The notes under the pieces were generated by a model. That model was not told where the DNA came from, searched no databases, and was given only the letters and a program-made list of their open reading frames with translations. A DNA stretch of 64,000 nt from Enterocloster bolteae. Its GTDB lineage: Bacteria > Bacillota > Clostridia > Lachnospirales > Lachnospiraceae. Both the position numbers and the translations under genes were made by a program. Every line of letters begins with the position of its first letter. Positions within the stretch are counted from its first letter, which is position 1. The DNA is taken from contig NZ_CP022464.2 of NCBI RefSeq assembly GCF_002234575.2, positions 4,960,001-5,024,000 on the forward strand, in the 5' to 3' direction. Positions 25,681 to 34,112 of the stretch are shown here, in pieces.

Positions 25681-26748
25681 GTGATTGATAATAAGATTAT
25701 GTATGAAATTATAGAAAAACTGCACGAAAGCTTTTCTGCTTCCATCAGTATCTGCGATGTAAGCGGGCGCGTCATTGTGTCCACGGATTCTTCCTGCATG
25801 GGCGAGATGAATCTGCTTGCCATAGAGGCCCTTAATATAAATTCCAAGGTAACCGTGTCCATGGACAGTAAGATTCAAAAGGCAGGCGCGGCCATGCCTC
25901 TGCGTTTTCAGAAAAGCCGGATGGGCGCCGTGGTTCTCCAGGGCGCAGGTTCCTCCAGCTCCCAGCTGGCTGAACTGCTGAGCAAGACCATTGAACTATT
26001 GTATGAAGAACTTATCCTTTCCAAGAAAAAACAAAACCGGACCCAGGAGCGGGACCAGTTTCTCTATGAATGGCTGCACCTGCAGTCCGATTATACGGAA
26101 AATTTTATAAAGCGAGGGGAGCATCTGGGTATTGATATCACAGGAAACCACACCATAATCCTGATGGAGCGCAAACAGGACGACCTCTTTACGTCCACCT
26201 CCATCATTCAGAACCTTTTAGACGATCGTGATATCCTGCTTCCCCTCTCCCAGGACCAGAACCTGATTATCCTGAAGGAGAATGAGCATTTTGAAAAAAA
26301 ATATAACCGTGTAATTGCCGCCGGACATAACTGCCATACCGGCATCTGTTCCGGCAGCGCCCACCTTCACACAGCCTATCAGGCTGCCCTTGAAAGCCTT
26401 AAGCTGGGTAAAATACTGTTTCCAGACGAGCATCTCCACTGCTTTGAGAAGATGAAGCTGGCAATTGCGCTGTCTAAAACCCCCATTCCCGGACTGGAGG
26501 ACTCCTTTTCCCTTCTTGTCGCAAAGGGCAGAAACGCCCAGCTGGCCGATACGGCCATAACCTATATACGGCTGAACGGCGATATTCAGAAAATCTGCGA
26601 CAAACTCCATATCCACCGCAACAGCATCCCCTACCGCATCCGCCGCATCCATGAAATCTGCGGCCGTAACCTGATGGATTACTATGACATGCTCTGTCTT
26701 TATGCGTCGTTCATACGGTATGCCGGGAAGGAAGCGGATATACAGTAG
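25681..26748 (+). CDS. CdaR/PucR-family transcriptional regulator
   Basis: The start is GTG at 25681, behind a perfect AAGGAGGTAA site. Residues about 1-130 form a CdaR-type sensor (Diacid_rec-like: SISICDVSGRVIVSTDSSCM). The C-terminus (residues about 300-350) is the PucR HTH_30 domain (ICDKLHIHRNSIPYRIRRIH). The family contains the sugar-diacid activator CdaR and many regulators next to carriers and hydrolases. It diverges from the PepT/YfcC/M20 operon and probably activates it, which makes the inducer a peptide, amide or acid imported by YfcC. Confidence 0.88.
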   Translation: MIDNKIMYEIIEKLHESFSASISICDVSGRVIVSTDSSCMGEMNLLAIEALNINSKVTVSMDSKIQKAGAAMPLRFQKSRMGAVVLQGAGSSSSQLAELLSKTIELLYEELILSKKKQNRTQERDQFLYEWLHLQSDYTENFIKRGEHLGIDITGNHTIILMERKQDDLFTSTSIIQNLLDDRDILLPLSQDQNLIILKENEHFEKKYNRVIAAGHNCHTGICSGSAHLHTAYQAALESLKLGKILFPDEHLHCFEKMKLAIALSKTPIPGLEDSFSLLVAKGRNAQLADTAITYIRLNGDIQKICDKLHIHRNSIPYRIRRIHEICGRNLMDYYDMLCLYASFIRYAGKEADIQ

Positions 26749-26792
26749 CGGGAAGGGCAGAGGCAGGTACTGGGCAGGCACTATGGCAAGTG

Positions 26793-27671
26793 CTATGGCA
26801 GCTCCTCCAGCATGTCTTTTACGCATTCAATAAATTTTTTCATGGCAGGTGACGCCTCCTTCCATGACGGAACTCCGATTCCAAGAGAGACAAACTGGGG
26901 AGGGTCAAAGGGCAGGGTGACCACATCTCCGGACCAGCTGAGGGTAATGAGCCTGTTGTTCAGGCTCATGCCCAGTCCGGCCTCCACCATACAGTAGGTG
27001 GTATATGCATCTGCTGTAGAAAAGCGTATGTCCGGCGTCAGATGTCTGGACCCAAGAAGGCGGTCGATTTCCGTATCCTGGTTAGGCATGGTTATGATAA
27101 ACGGTTCGTTTTCCAGGGCGCACAGCGGAAATGATGCCTCCCCTGCCCCGGGGTGATTCTTCGGAAGCCAGGCCAGCAGCTCGTCCTGGCGAATGGGAAT
27201 CCAGTCGCAGATTGTCCCGGCGGCAGGCTCAGCAAAAAAGCAGCAGTCAACGGACATCTCGTTCAGCCACCGTGTCATCTCACGGTTTCCACCCTCCTTC
27301 ATGTTAATCCTGACATTGGGATACAACTGCCGGAACCGCTTCAATATGGGCGGCAGCCACATGGCTGAAACGCTGTAGTAGCTTCCAATGGTCAGGGCGC
27401 CGCTTAAAATGCCGCGGATATCCGCCCCTATCTCCAGGGCATGGTTATGGGCACGGACAATCTCCCGGAAAGCCGGAATCATCGCCTTACCGTTTTCCGT
27501 GGGAGACACGCCTTTTTTTGTTCTTATAAAAAGCGGGAACCCGACCTCCTCCTCCAGGGCGTTAATCATCCGTGTGATTCCGGACTGTGTATATCCCAGG
27601 AAAACACCGGCTGCAGTCAGACTTCCATGGTCAATGGCCGCCAGAAAGGCTTCGCATTTCGTAACATCCAT
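26793..27671 (-). CDS. LysR-family transcriptional regulator
   Basis: GGAGAAAG supports the start at 27671 (292 residues). The N-terminal winged helix reads KCEAFLAAIDHGSLTAAGVF with LGYTQSGITRMINALEEE, followed by the LysR substrate-binding domain (GALTIGSYYSVSAMWLPPIL). It diverges from a threonine-aldolase-like gene, the usual LysR arrangement, so that gene is its likely target. The ligand is unknown. Confidence 0.92.
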   Translation of the reverse strand: MDVTKCEAFLAAIDHGSLTAAGVFLGYTQSGITRMINALEEEVGFPLFIRTKKGVSPTENGKAMIPAFREIVRAHNHALEIGADIRGILSGALTIGSYYSVSAMWLPPILKRFRQLYPNVRINMKEGGNREMTRWLNEMSVDCCFFAEPAAGTICDWIPIRQDELLAWLPKNHPGAGEASFPLCALENEPFIITMPNQDTEIDRLLGSRHLTPDIRFSTADAYTTYCMVEAGLGMSLNNRLITLSWSGDVVTLPFDPPQFVSLGIGVPSWKEASPAMKKFIECVKDMLEELP

Positions 27672-27741
27672 ATCTTTCTCCATCCATGATTATTTGTCAT
27701 GGTTAATATGATAAATCAGGTTTTGTGTCATACATGAAATC

Positions 27742-27751
27742 ATTGTACAAT
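27742..27751. promoter_or_regulatory. Candidate LysR-type site in the divergent gap
   Basis: ATTGTACAAT is a perfect 10-bp palindrome in the 210-bp gap between the LysR gene and the lyase gene. It has the T-N-A symmetric form expected of a LysR box but is short. Confidence 0.35.
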
Positions 27752-27793
27752 AGTGCCAATGACATGTCAAACACAATAAAAACATATTACGTT

Positions 27794-27860
27794 CGGTGTG
27801 GGAAAGGATGACTCTTTGAGAGAGTTCTCTCCCGGAAAGTGCCATTATCTTCACACACCG
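27794..27860 (+). ncRNA. Structured 5' leader of the threonine-aldolase-like gene
   Basis: CGGTGTG (27794-27800) pairs perfectly with CACACCG (27854-27860), closing a domain with an inner ACTCT/AGAGT or GAGAG/CTCTC stem. The ribosome site AGAGGATAAC follows 9 or so bases later. It does not match riboswitch consensus sequences I know, so only structure is claimed. Confidence 0.35.
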
Positions 27861-27881
27861 GAGATAAAAAAAGAGGATAAC

Positions 27882-28967
27882 GAAATGGAACTTTGTATGC
27901 ACAGCAGGCCTTCTTTTGCTTCCGATTATATGGAAGGCGCCCATCCGGCTATTCTGGCCCGCCTTATGGAGACAAACATGCTTAAGACCCAGGGATATGG
28001 AAGCGACCCCTTTTCCCAATCAGCCCGTGAAAAAATCCGCGCAGCCTGCGGCTGTCCGGATGCCGAAATACATTTTCTCGTAGGAGGCACACAGACCAAC
28101 GCCACTGTCATACGCGGACTCCTTCACTCCTATGAAGGTGTAATTGCAGCCGGGTCCGGACACATCAGCGTCCATGAGGCCGGCGCAATTGAGCTGGGAG
28201 GACATAAGGTGCTGACTCTGCCCCATGTGTCAGGAAAACTCAGGGCAGCGGATATCGAAGGCCTGATTGGGGATTACAGAAAAGACGCAAACAGCGGACA
28301 TATGGTCATGCCCGGCATGGTTTACATCTCACAGCCAACGGAATACGGTACGCTGTATTCGCTCAGTGAACTCCGGGAGATCAGCAGCGTGTGCCGCAAA
28401 AACGGTCTTCCGCTGTTCCTGGACGGCGCGCGGCTGGCCTATGCTCTATCCTGCCCCTGTAATGAGGTATCCCTCAAGGATATAGCCAGGCTCTGCGATG
28501 TGTTCTATATCGGCGGAACCAAATGCGGGGCCTTGTTTGGAGAAGCGGTTGTGATAACGCAGCAGAACCTGATCCCCCATTTCTTCACCGTCATTAAGCA
28601 GAACGGCGCCCTTCTCGCCAAAGGCAGAATGCTGGGCATACAGTTTGACACCCTTTTTGAAGATGACCTTTACATGAAAATCGGCGCTTCCGCTATAGCG
28701 GCCGCCGACCAAATCAGGGATACCCTGACAAAATGCGGATACCGCCTGTTCCTCGATTCACCCACAAATCAGGTATTCATTGTAATGGAAAATGAAGCCG
28801 CCGCCCAACTGGCCCGGAAAGCAGAGATTACCTTATGGGAGAAATATGATGACACTCACACCATGGTGCGTTTCGTAACGGATTGGGCAACCCAGCAAAG
28901 GGATGTGGACATGCTGGTTGAGATACTGGAACAGGAATGTAATCCCACGCTGGCCTGTGTTTCATAG
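27882..28967 (+). CDS. Threonine-aldolase-like PLP beta-eliminating lyase
   Basis: AGAGGATAAC places the start at 27882 (361 residues); a GTG at 27798 would extend it through the structured leader. It is a fold type I enzyme with EIHFLVGGTQTNATVIRG, the aspartate in LPLFLDGARLAYAL and PLP lysine in YIGGTKCGALFGE. This is the low-specificity L-threonine aldolase / aromatic lyase-like group, which splits beta-hydroxy amino acids into glycine and an aldehyde. It is monocistronic, with a terminator at 29024-29054, and is divergent from a LysR regulator. Confidence 0.88.
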   Translation, partial: EMELCMHSRPSFASDYMEGAHPAILARLMETNMLKTQGYGSDPFSQSAREKIRAACGCPDAEIHFLVGGTQTNATVIRGLLHSYEGVIAAGSGHISVHEAGAIELGGHKVLTLPHVSGKLRAADIEGLIGDYRKDANSGHMVMPGMVYISQPTEYGTLYSLSELREISSVCRKNGLPLFLDGARLAYALSCPCNEVSLKDIARLCDVFYIGGTKCGALFGEAVVITQQNLIPHFFTVIKQNGALLAKGRMLGIQFDTLFEDDLYMKIGASAIAAADQIRDTLTKCGYRLFLDSPTNQVFIVMENEAAAQLARKAEITLWEKYDDTHTMVRFVTDWATQQRDVDMLVEILEQECNPTLACVS

Positions 28968-29023
28968 AGGGCGCTGCACCACAGGCAGGTCTAAGTTTTC
29001 TTTGAGAATAAAAACGCGCTCCC

Positions 29024-29054
29024 AGGGCGGGAATATTCGGAAGATTCCCGCCCT
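29024..29054 (+). terminator. Terminator hairpin after the threonine-aldolase-like gene
   Basis: AGGGCGGGAAT and ATTCCCGCCCT form an 11-bp perfect stem with a 9-base loop, followed by a pyrimidine-rich tail ending CCTTTTC. Confidence 0.75.
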
Positions 29055-29162
29055 CCCCTCCTTGCCTTTTCATTGGAGAATTTCACATTTTTGTCATCTG
29101 CCCCCTCTCAATTCATTTCTCATTCCATTGACCGGCTCAATAAATTGCTCCATAATGATTTC

Positions 29163-29759
29163 TCAGCATTCCTGAACATGTTCCCCTCTCAGATACCATG
29201 CTGTCTTAGCGCTTTCCTCCAGTTCCTCCAAGCCGTAAAAGGCATCAAGAATCGTCCTGCCTGCCACTACAGGACCATGCTGTTTCAGAAGATAAGCATC
29301 ACTATTCATTATCCGTTCTTCCATATAGCCAAAAAGCTCCTGGCTTCCCGGCTTTGCATAGGGGATTATCCCTACGGTTCCCACTTTCATTTTAAGGTAC
29401 GGAGTGTAGGCCGGTATCACATCTGTTTTCTTTTCATGTTCCAGACAGGACCACAGGACAGAATAAAAACTGTGTGTATGTACCACCCCTTTCATTTCCG
29501 GCTTGTACCGGTAAATCATAGCGTGAAGCGGATATTCCTTGCTGGGTTTTATCCCCTCCACGTGTGTACCATCCAGCAAAAGTGTAGAGAACTGTTCTTT
29601 TTCCAGAGTTCCAAAGCTGGTACCGCTTCCGGAAATATAGATAAAATCCCCTATCCTGATACTGATGTTTGCAGTTGATCCGCTCACCTTTCCCCTTTCA
29701 AACAGGGAATGTGCAATCTCTACTGCTGTCTCCAACTGACGCTCTGTGATGATATCCAT
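29163..29759 (-). CDS. Class II aldolase/adducin family protein
   Basis: The protein has 198 residues. The zinc site is visible as GVVHTHSFYSVLW (two His) plus LLKQHGPVVAG (third His), and the phosphate-binding N-terminal segment is KVSGSTANISIRIGDFIYIS. It begins 2 bp after the kinase stop, the tightest spacing in the operon. Next to a DUF1537 kinase, members such as OtnC/LtnC decarboxylate 3-oxotetronate 4-phosphate to dihydroxyacetone phosphate, so I infer that reaction here. A retro-aldol split is the alternative. Confidence 0.85.
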   Translation of the reverse strand: MDIITERQLETAVEIAHSLFERGKVSGSTANISIRIGDFIYISGSGTSFGTLEKEQFSTLLLDGTHVEGIKPSKEYPLHAMIYRYKPEMKGVVHTHSFYSVLWSCLEHEKKTDVIPAYTPYLKMKVGTVGIIPYAKPGSQELFGYMEERIMNSDAYLLKQHGPVVAGRTILDAFYGLEELEESAKTAWYLRGEHVQEC

Positions 29760-29761
29760 AT

Positions 29762-31108
29762 CTATCCCTCCAATTCCTTCACTGCCCGGCTAAAAAAATC
29801 CTCCTGGCCAAAATTTCCTGATTTCAGTACCAGACGCATTCTGGTATCCTCCAGTGGAACCATCACCGGTACACCTGGCGCGATGCTGTGGCCAATCCAG
29901 AACCCTTGGTATCCCAGGCGCTGGATAACCGCGCCTGATGTCTCACCGCCTGCCACGATAAGCCTTCGGTACCCGCTTCCTGCTGCCCTTGCCGCCAGTT
30001 CTGCCGTCAGCTGCTCCAGCATAAAGGAAATTTTTTCTTTTCCTTCTTCCTGAATCTTTCTCACCTGCTCCGGGCTGTCCGAGCTGTATACTAACATATT
30101 TTCACCCGGATGCATCTTAACAATATTCCATACATGCTCTGCTGTTTCCTCTCCTCTAAGAACACGCCCCGCATCTATCCTATAGCACGGATACCCGCCT
30201 TTTTCATAACTGCGAATCTGTCTCAGCGTTGCCTCAGAACAACTCCCTGCCAGAAGTAAGGCTTCCTGCCTGCTGCATGCCTTCTCTTTTCCATATTCTT
30301 CCTCTTTATCACACACTTTCTCTCTGCCACATGCTTCCTCTTTACCGCATGCTTCTCCGCTCACATCCACATCTGCATCCCGGTCAGCCATGGCTTTCTC
30401 TGCCAACAGCCTTCCCACATGCTCTGCAAGCCCGGAACCACCGGTATAAAATATAATATCGCAAAACTCCCGGGCAATCTCCTTTCCATGAGATTCCTCA
30501 TAATAATCCGGTATCAGATAGCAATGCCCTTCCTGCCTGCATAGAGTTTCCTGTTCCTTTTTCCATTGTTCTTTCGTCTTTCCCGCCATGCTGATTCCTT
30601 TATACCGGCTCTGCATTTCAATCAGCCGTCCAAGTTCCGACTCCCGCATGGGAGTCAGGGGATGATTCCGCATGGAGCTTTCCTCCAAAAGGACACCATT
30701 GACATAAAGCTTTCCTTTCTCTACTGTCCTTCCATTGACCGGAAGCGCGGGACACAGTATTGTATATGGGTAACCAAACTTTTCCATCACGGCATCCGCC
30801 ACCGGTCCAATGTTCCCTTCCTTAGTGGAATCAAAGGTAGAACAGTATTTAAAATACAGCTTCCGGGCGCCCTCCTGAAGCAGCCACCCAAATGCCCGGA
30901 GGGAATCAGCTACCGCCTGCTCCCTGTCCTGGGTTCTGGATTTTAACGCAATTACAACGGCCTGGGTCCCCTCAGCCACTGTATGACTGTCATCAGGAAT
31001 CCCATTGTACAGGACAGTCACGAGTCCTGCTTTTACAAAAAAGGATGCCACATCACCTGCTCCTGTAAAATCATCCGCAACACAGCCAATATAAAATTTA
31101 TTTTTCAT
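29762..31108 (-). CDS. Four-carbon acid sugar kinase (DUF1537 family)
   Basis: The protein has 448 residues. The N-terminal domain has FYIGCVADDFTGAGDVASFF and the C-terminal nucleotide-binding domain has RLIVAGGETSGAVIQRLGYQ, both diagnostic of OtnK/DtnK/LtnK kinases. Those phosphorylate oxotetronates at O4. Between the domains (residues 253-282) lies a charged cysteine-bearing hexapeptide repeat absent from typical members. GGAGGGTGAG precedes the ATG. It follows the TRAP genes and precedes the class II aldolase. No tetronate dehydrogenase or isomerase gene is in the cluster; an aminotransferase stands in its place. Confidence 0.87.
   Translation of the reverse strand: MKNKFYIGCVADDFTGAGDVASFFVKAGLVTVLYNGIPDDSHTVAEGTQAVVIALKSRTQDREQAVADSLRAFGWLLQEGARKLYFKYCSTFDSTKEGNIGPVADAVMEKFGYPYTILCPALPVNGRTVEKGKLYVNGVLLEESSMRNHPLTPMRESELGRLIEMQSRYKGISMAGKTKEQWKKEQETLCRQEGHCYLIPDYYEESHGKEIAREFCDIIFYTGGSGLAEHVGRLLAEKAMADRDADVDVSGEACGKEEACGREKVCDKEEEYGKEKACSRQEALLLAGSCSEATLRQIRSYEKGGYPCYRIDAGRVLRGEETAEHVWNIVKMHPGENMLVYSSDSPEQVRKIQEEGKEKISFMLEQLTAELAARAAGSGYRRLIVAGGETSGAVIQRLGYQGFWIGHSIAPGVPVMVPLEDTRMRLVLKSGNFGQEDFFSRAVKELEG
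30263..30352 (-). repeat. Five 18-bp repeats coding a Cys-containing hexapeptide in the kinase linker
   Basis: Residues 253-282 of the kinase read as ACGKEE, ACGREK, VCDKEE, EYGKEK, ACSRQE. The segment lies between the two conserved domains and looks like an expanded, flexible linker. Confidence 0.75.
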
Positions 31109-31141
31109 ACTCTCACCCTCCGCTCATTGTTTTTTGTTAAA

Positions 31142-31171
31142 TATAGAGCCCGCAAGCTTACGGACTCTATA
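31142..31171 (-). terminator. Intra-operon hairpin between DctP and kinase genes
   Basis: TATAGAG and CTCTATA arms enclose a further CCG/CGG pairing. No T-run follows on the minus strand, so it is more likely a processing or attenuation hairpin that separates transporter from enzyme expression than a full terminator. Confidence 0.4.
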
Positions 31172-31181
31172 CACCTGATTT

Positions 31182-32255
31182 CTATTCATTTCTTGCTTTA
31201 TCCACAAGTTCAATGATGGGCGCGCACATATCATACTCATCATACATAACGGCCGTTGCCTTCTTAAACTCCTCCAAATCCGGCCGGCATATAGTTACCC
31301 CCATATCCTCAATCTGCTTCATACATTCCGTTTCCTGTTCTTTTATGATGCTGCGGCTCTTTAACTTGATTTCCTCACCGGCCTCCTGAATAATCTGTTT
31401 CAGCTCATCCGGATAGGACTGATATTCTTCCTCATTAAAATAGAAAGAGCCTTCGTAAGCAACATGGTCGGTCATAACACAGTACGGCGCAACCTCGTAA
31501 AACTTCAGGCTGAGGGTCAGCGCAATATCATTTTCCTGCCCCTGTACCACACCGGTCTGAATGGATGTGTACACCTCGCTTAAGGACATGGGAATTGGGG
31601 CCGCGCCAAGGCATTCCCAGATTCTCACATAGCCGGGGATATTGGGCACGCGTATCTTAAGCCCCTTCAGGTCGGCCATGGATTCAACCGGAACCGTGCT
31701 GGCCAATTCCCGGTTCATTCCATCAATAACAGACACCAGACGGAAGCCGCTCTGCTCTGCCACCATATCGGATACCTCGTCAAAATGATTATCCCAGAAC
31801 CTGTATTGATGTTCCTTGTTGTCATACAGGAAGGGGAGACACCATACATTGAAAATATCATCCACAGCGCTCAGGGAACTGACACCATCCATAACAATAT
31901 CAATATTTCCCATTTCCAGGCCTTCCAGGGCATCCACCAGCCCTCCCAGCTGTCCGGATGCAAATACCTCCCCTGTCACCTTTCCGCCTGTCTTTTCCTC
32001 CACAATATCCAGGAATTCCTGTGAGAGCTGGGTCATATAGTAATCACTGCTCTCTGTGGTTGCCAGTTTCCAGTGGTAAGAATAGTCCTCTCCGCCTTCA
32101 GATGCTTTTTCCTCATCTTCTGTCTTTGCCTCAGCCGCTGCCTGATTCCCAGAGGACGGTGCCTCTGCCTTTTTTCCTCCAGCCGTTTTGCAGCCTGTCA
32201 GCATGGATACTGTCATTGCAGCCATAAGAACCATTGAAATCAATTGTTTCTTCAA
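31182..32255 (-). CDS. dctP: TRAP transporter solute-binding lipoprotein (DctP type)
   Basis: It starts at TTG (32255), 9 bases after AGGAGG. The signal peptide ends with the lipobox MLTGC. The binding domain has SQEFLDIVEEKTGGKVTGEV, LKGLKIRVPNIPGYVRIWE (carboxylate-binding Arg) and YTSIQTGVVQGQENDIA. Length is 357 residues. In this operon DctP follows the permeases instead of leading them. Its ligand is presumably the amino or hydroxy acid handled by the flanking aminotransferase and kinase. Confidence 0.92.
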   Translation of the reverse strand: MKKQLISMVLMAAMTVSMLTGCKTAGGKKAEAPSSGNQAAAEAKTEDEEKASEGGEDYSYHWKLATTESSDYYMTQLSQEFLDIVEEKTGGKVTGEVFASGQLGGLVDALEGLEMGNIDIVMDGVSSLSAVDDIFNVWCLPFLYDNKEHQYRFWDNHFDEVSDMVAEQSGFRLVSVIDGMNRELASTVPVESMADLKGLKIRVPNIPGYVRIWECLGAAPIPMSLSEVYTSIQTGVVQGQENDIALTLSLKFYEVAPYCVMTDHVAYEGSFYFNEEEYQSYPDELKQIIQEAGEEIKLKSRSIIKEQETECMKQIEDMGVTICRPDLEEFKKATAVMYDEYDMCAPIIELVDKARNE

Positions 32256-32321
32256 ACCTTAATCCTCCTATTCTAATTAAACATTGAACGGTGCCACACA
32301 GTTACATTTCCAGCAACATAG

Positions 32322-33611
32322 TTACATTCCCAAGATGCCCGGAAGCCAGAGAGAGAGTGGTTCCACATATGTGATGACTGCAAGGGCAGCGAAACCCGCA
32401 ATCAGAAATGGGATGGACGCCTTTACCTCCTCCTCAAAAGGAATCTCCGCAATGGCTGCTGCAATATATTGGTTTTCCCCTACTGGCGGTGTCGTAAGAC
32501 CCAGCGCCAGATTTACTACCATTATAATCCCAAAGTGGACCGGGTCCACCCCCAGGGAGGTCGCAATCGGCAGTAATATAGGAGTAACTATCAGAATACC
32601 CGCTACAGATTCTATGAACATGCCAATAAAAATGAATATCAGATTTGCTACCAACAGGAAGATATACTTATTGCCGGCAATGGCGCTGATGGCTTTCCCC
32701 AGAAGGCTGGATACACCTGCGCTGGTCAGCAGCCAGCTGAATGCGCCGGACGCGCCTACCACGATCATGACAAGAACCGTATTCACGATAGCGCCGCCCA
32801 TAATATTTCCAATATTTTGTAAATTTATTTCCTTATACCAGAAAGCTCCCGCTAAAAATCCGTAGGTGGCTGCCACCGCACCGGCTTCTGTAGGCGTGAA
32901 AATACCTCCGTAAATGCCCCCCAGAATGATAGTCGGCACCAGAAGTGCTGGTATTGCGTCCAGAAACGCCGTCCCCAGCTCCTTAAAGGTGAATGTGTTC
33001 ATCTGGCTGATTTTTCTCTTTTTTGCCTGGTATGCGATTGTTACCATCAAGAAAAGGGCCAGCACAATTCCCGGAACGATCCCGGCCATGAACAGCTTAC
33101 CGATGGACGTGGATGAGCAGACACCGTACATAATCATGGTAATACTGGGCGGGATAATAACACCCAAAGCGCCTGCAACCGCCTGGATACCAGCTACAAA
33201 ATCCGCAGGATATCCGCGCTTCTTCATCTCTGGAATCAATGTGGAACCGATAGCTGCTGTGGTCGCTGCGGCAGAGCCGGACAGTGCGCCGAAAAATGCA
33301 GAGGCTACCACGATTACATGGGCCAGACCTCCTGCCATCCAGCCCACCAGGCAATCTGCCAAACGCACGATTCGTTTGGACATTCCCCCCACCTCCATCA
33401 GCTTTCCGGCCAGCATGAAGAAGGGGATAGCCATAAGAGTAAAGGAGTCAACAGAAGCATACGTTCTCTGGGCTAATGTGGCCACCTTCATCCCACTGCC
33501 AAGCATTATAAGTGCGGTAGGCAGTCCTATGGAGACAACCAGAGGGACGTTCAGAAACAGTAAAAGCAGCAGAAGTGAAAACAAAATTAAGGTTACGGTC
33601 AAAGAAGACAT
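32322..33611 (-). CDS. dctM: TRAP transporter large permease (DctM type)
   Basis: The protein has 429 residues and about 12 membrane segments, with IPFFMLAGKLMEVGGMSKRI, FFGALSGSAAATTAAIGSTL and GALGVIIPPSITMIMYG. It begins directly after the DctQ stop (TAAATG), indicating coupled translation. It has the same family architecture as the permease at 16056-17321 but clearly differs in sequence, so this is a second, independent TRAP system. Confidence 0.93.
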   Translation of the reverse strand: MSSLTVTLILFSLLLLLLFLNVPLVVSIGLPTALIMLGSGMKVATLAQRTYASVDSFTLMAIPFFMLAGKLMEVGGMSKRIVRLADCLVGWMAGGLAHVIVVASAFFGALSGSAAATTAAIGSTLIPEMKKRGYPADFVAGIQAVAGALGVIIPPSITMIMYGVCSSTSIGKLFMAGIVPGIVLALFLMVTIAYQAKKRKISQMNTFTFKELGTAFLDAIPALLVPTIILGGIYGGIFTPTEAGAVAATYGFLAGAFWYKEINLQNIGNIMGGAIVNTVLVMIVVGASGAFSWLLTSAGVSSLLGKAISAIAGNKYIFLLVANLIFIFIGMFIESVAGILIVTPILLPIATSLGVDPVHFGIIMVVNLALGLTTPPVGENQYIAAAIAEIPFEEEVKASIPFLIAGFAALAVITYVEPLSLWLPGILGM

Positions 33612-34094
33612 TTATGCATTTCCCCCTTCCTCTTGTGTATCTGTACTGTGGTATGCCTTCAAGCCTTCCTTCACTGCAAAAATACAGCAGGACAAGCCAC
33701 AGTATACCAGAGAGATGAGCGTGATTGCATAAGGTACTTGTGTAATCGGGTATGTCTGTCCTTTACTGATTGTCATTTTCATATATGAAGCCGCAGATAC
33801 CCCCAACAGGCCGAAGTACACAATCATAAACATCATGGCGGCAATATCAGTAATCCTTCTTCCCTTTTTCTTAAACAGCTTTTTTACAAAGAAATCCACC
33901 CGGATCAGACCGCCGTTTTTAAAAGCATAGCTGGCACCGGCAAATGTAGCCCACACAAGCATCCAGCGGGCCACTTCCTCGGTCCATGACAGAGGATTGC
34001 CCATAAGCCGGAAAATGATTTGTATAAGGATTACAACAATCATTGCCACCAATACAACAGAAGAAACTATCAGGTCAAAATGGAACTTTTTCAT
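33612..34094 (-). CDS. dctQ: TRAP transporter small permease (DctQ type)
   Basis: The protein has 160 residues and four hydrophobic segments. The NPLSWTEEVARWMLVWATFAG segment region is the DctQ signature. AAGGAGGAGC precedes the ATG. It lies 18 bp after the aminotransferase gene. Confidence 0.92.
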   Translation of the reverse strand: MKKFHFDLIVSSVVLVAMIVVILIQIIFRLMGNPLSWTEEVARWMLVWATFAGASYAFKNGGLIRVDFFVKKLFKKKGRRITDIAAMMFMIVYFGLLGVSAASYMKMTISKGQTYPITQVPYAITLISLVYCGLSCCIFAVKEGLKAYHSTDTQEEGGNA

Positions 34095-34112
34095 ATCCGC
34101 TCCTCCTTACCA

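Noticed and set aside
27794..27860. Known riboswitch class (glycine, THF, SAM, c-di-GMP)
   Set aside because: The conserved core sequences of these classes, as I know them, are absent; only stem pairing is visible.
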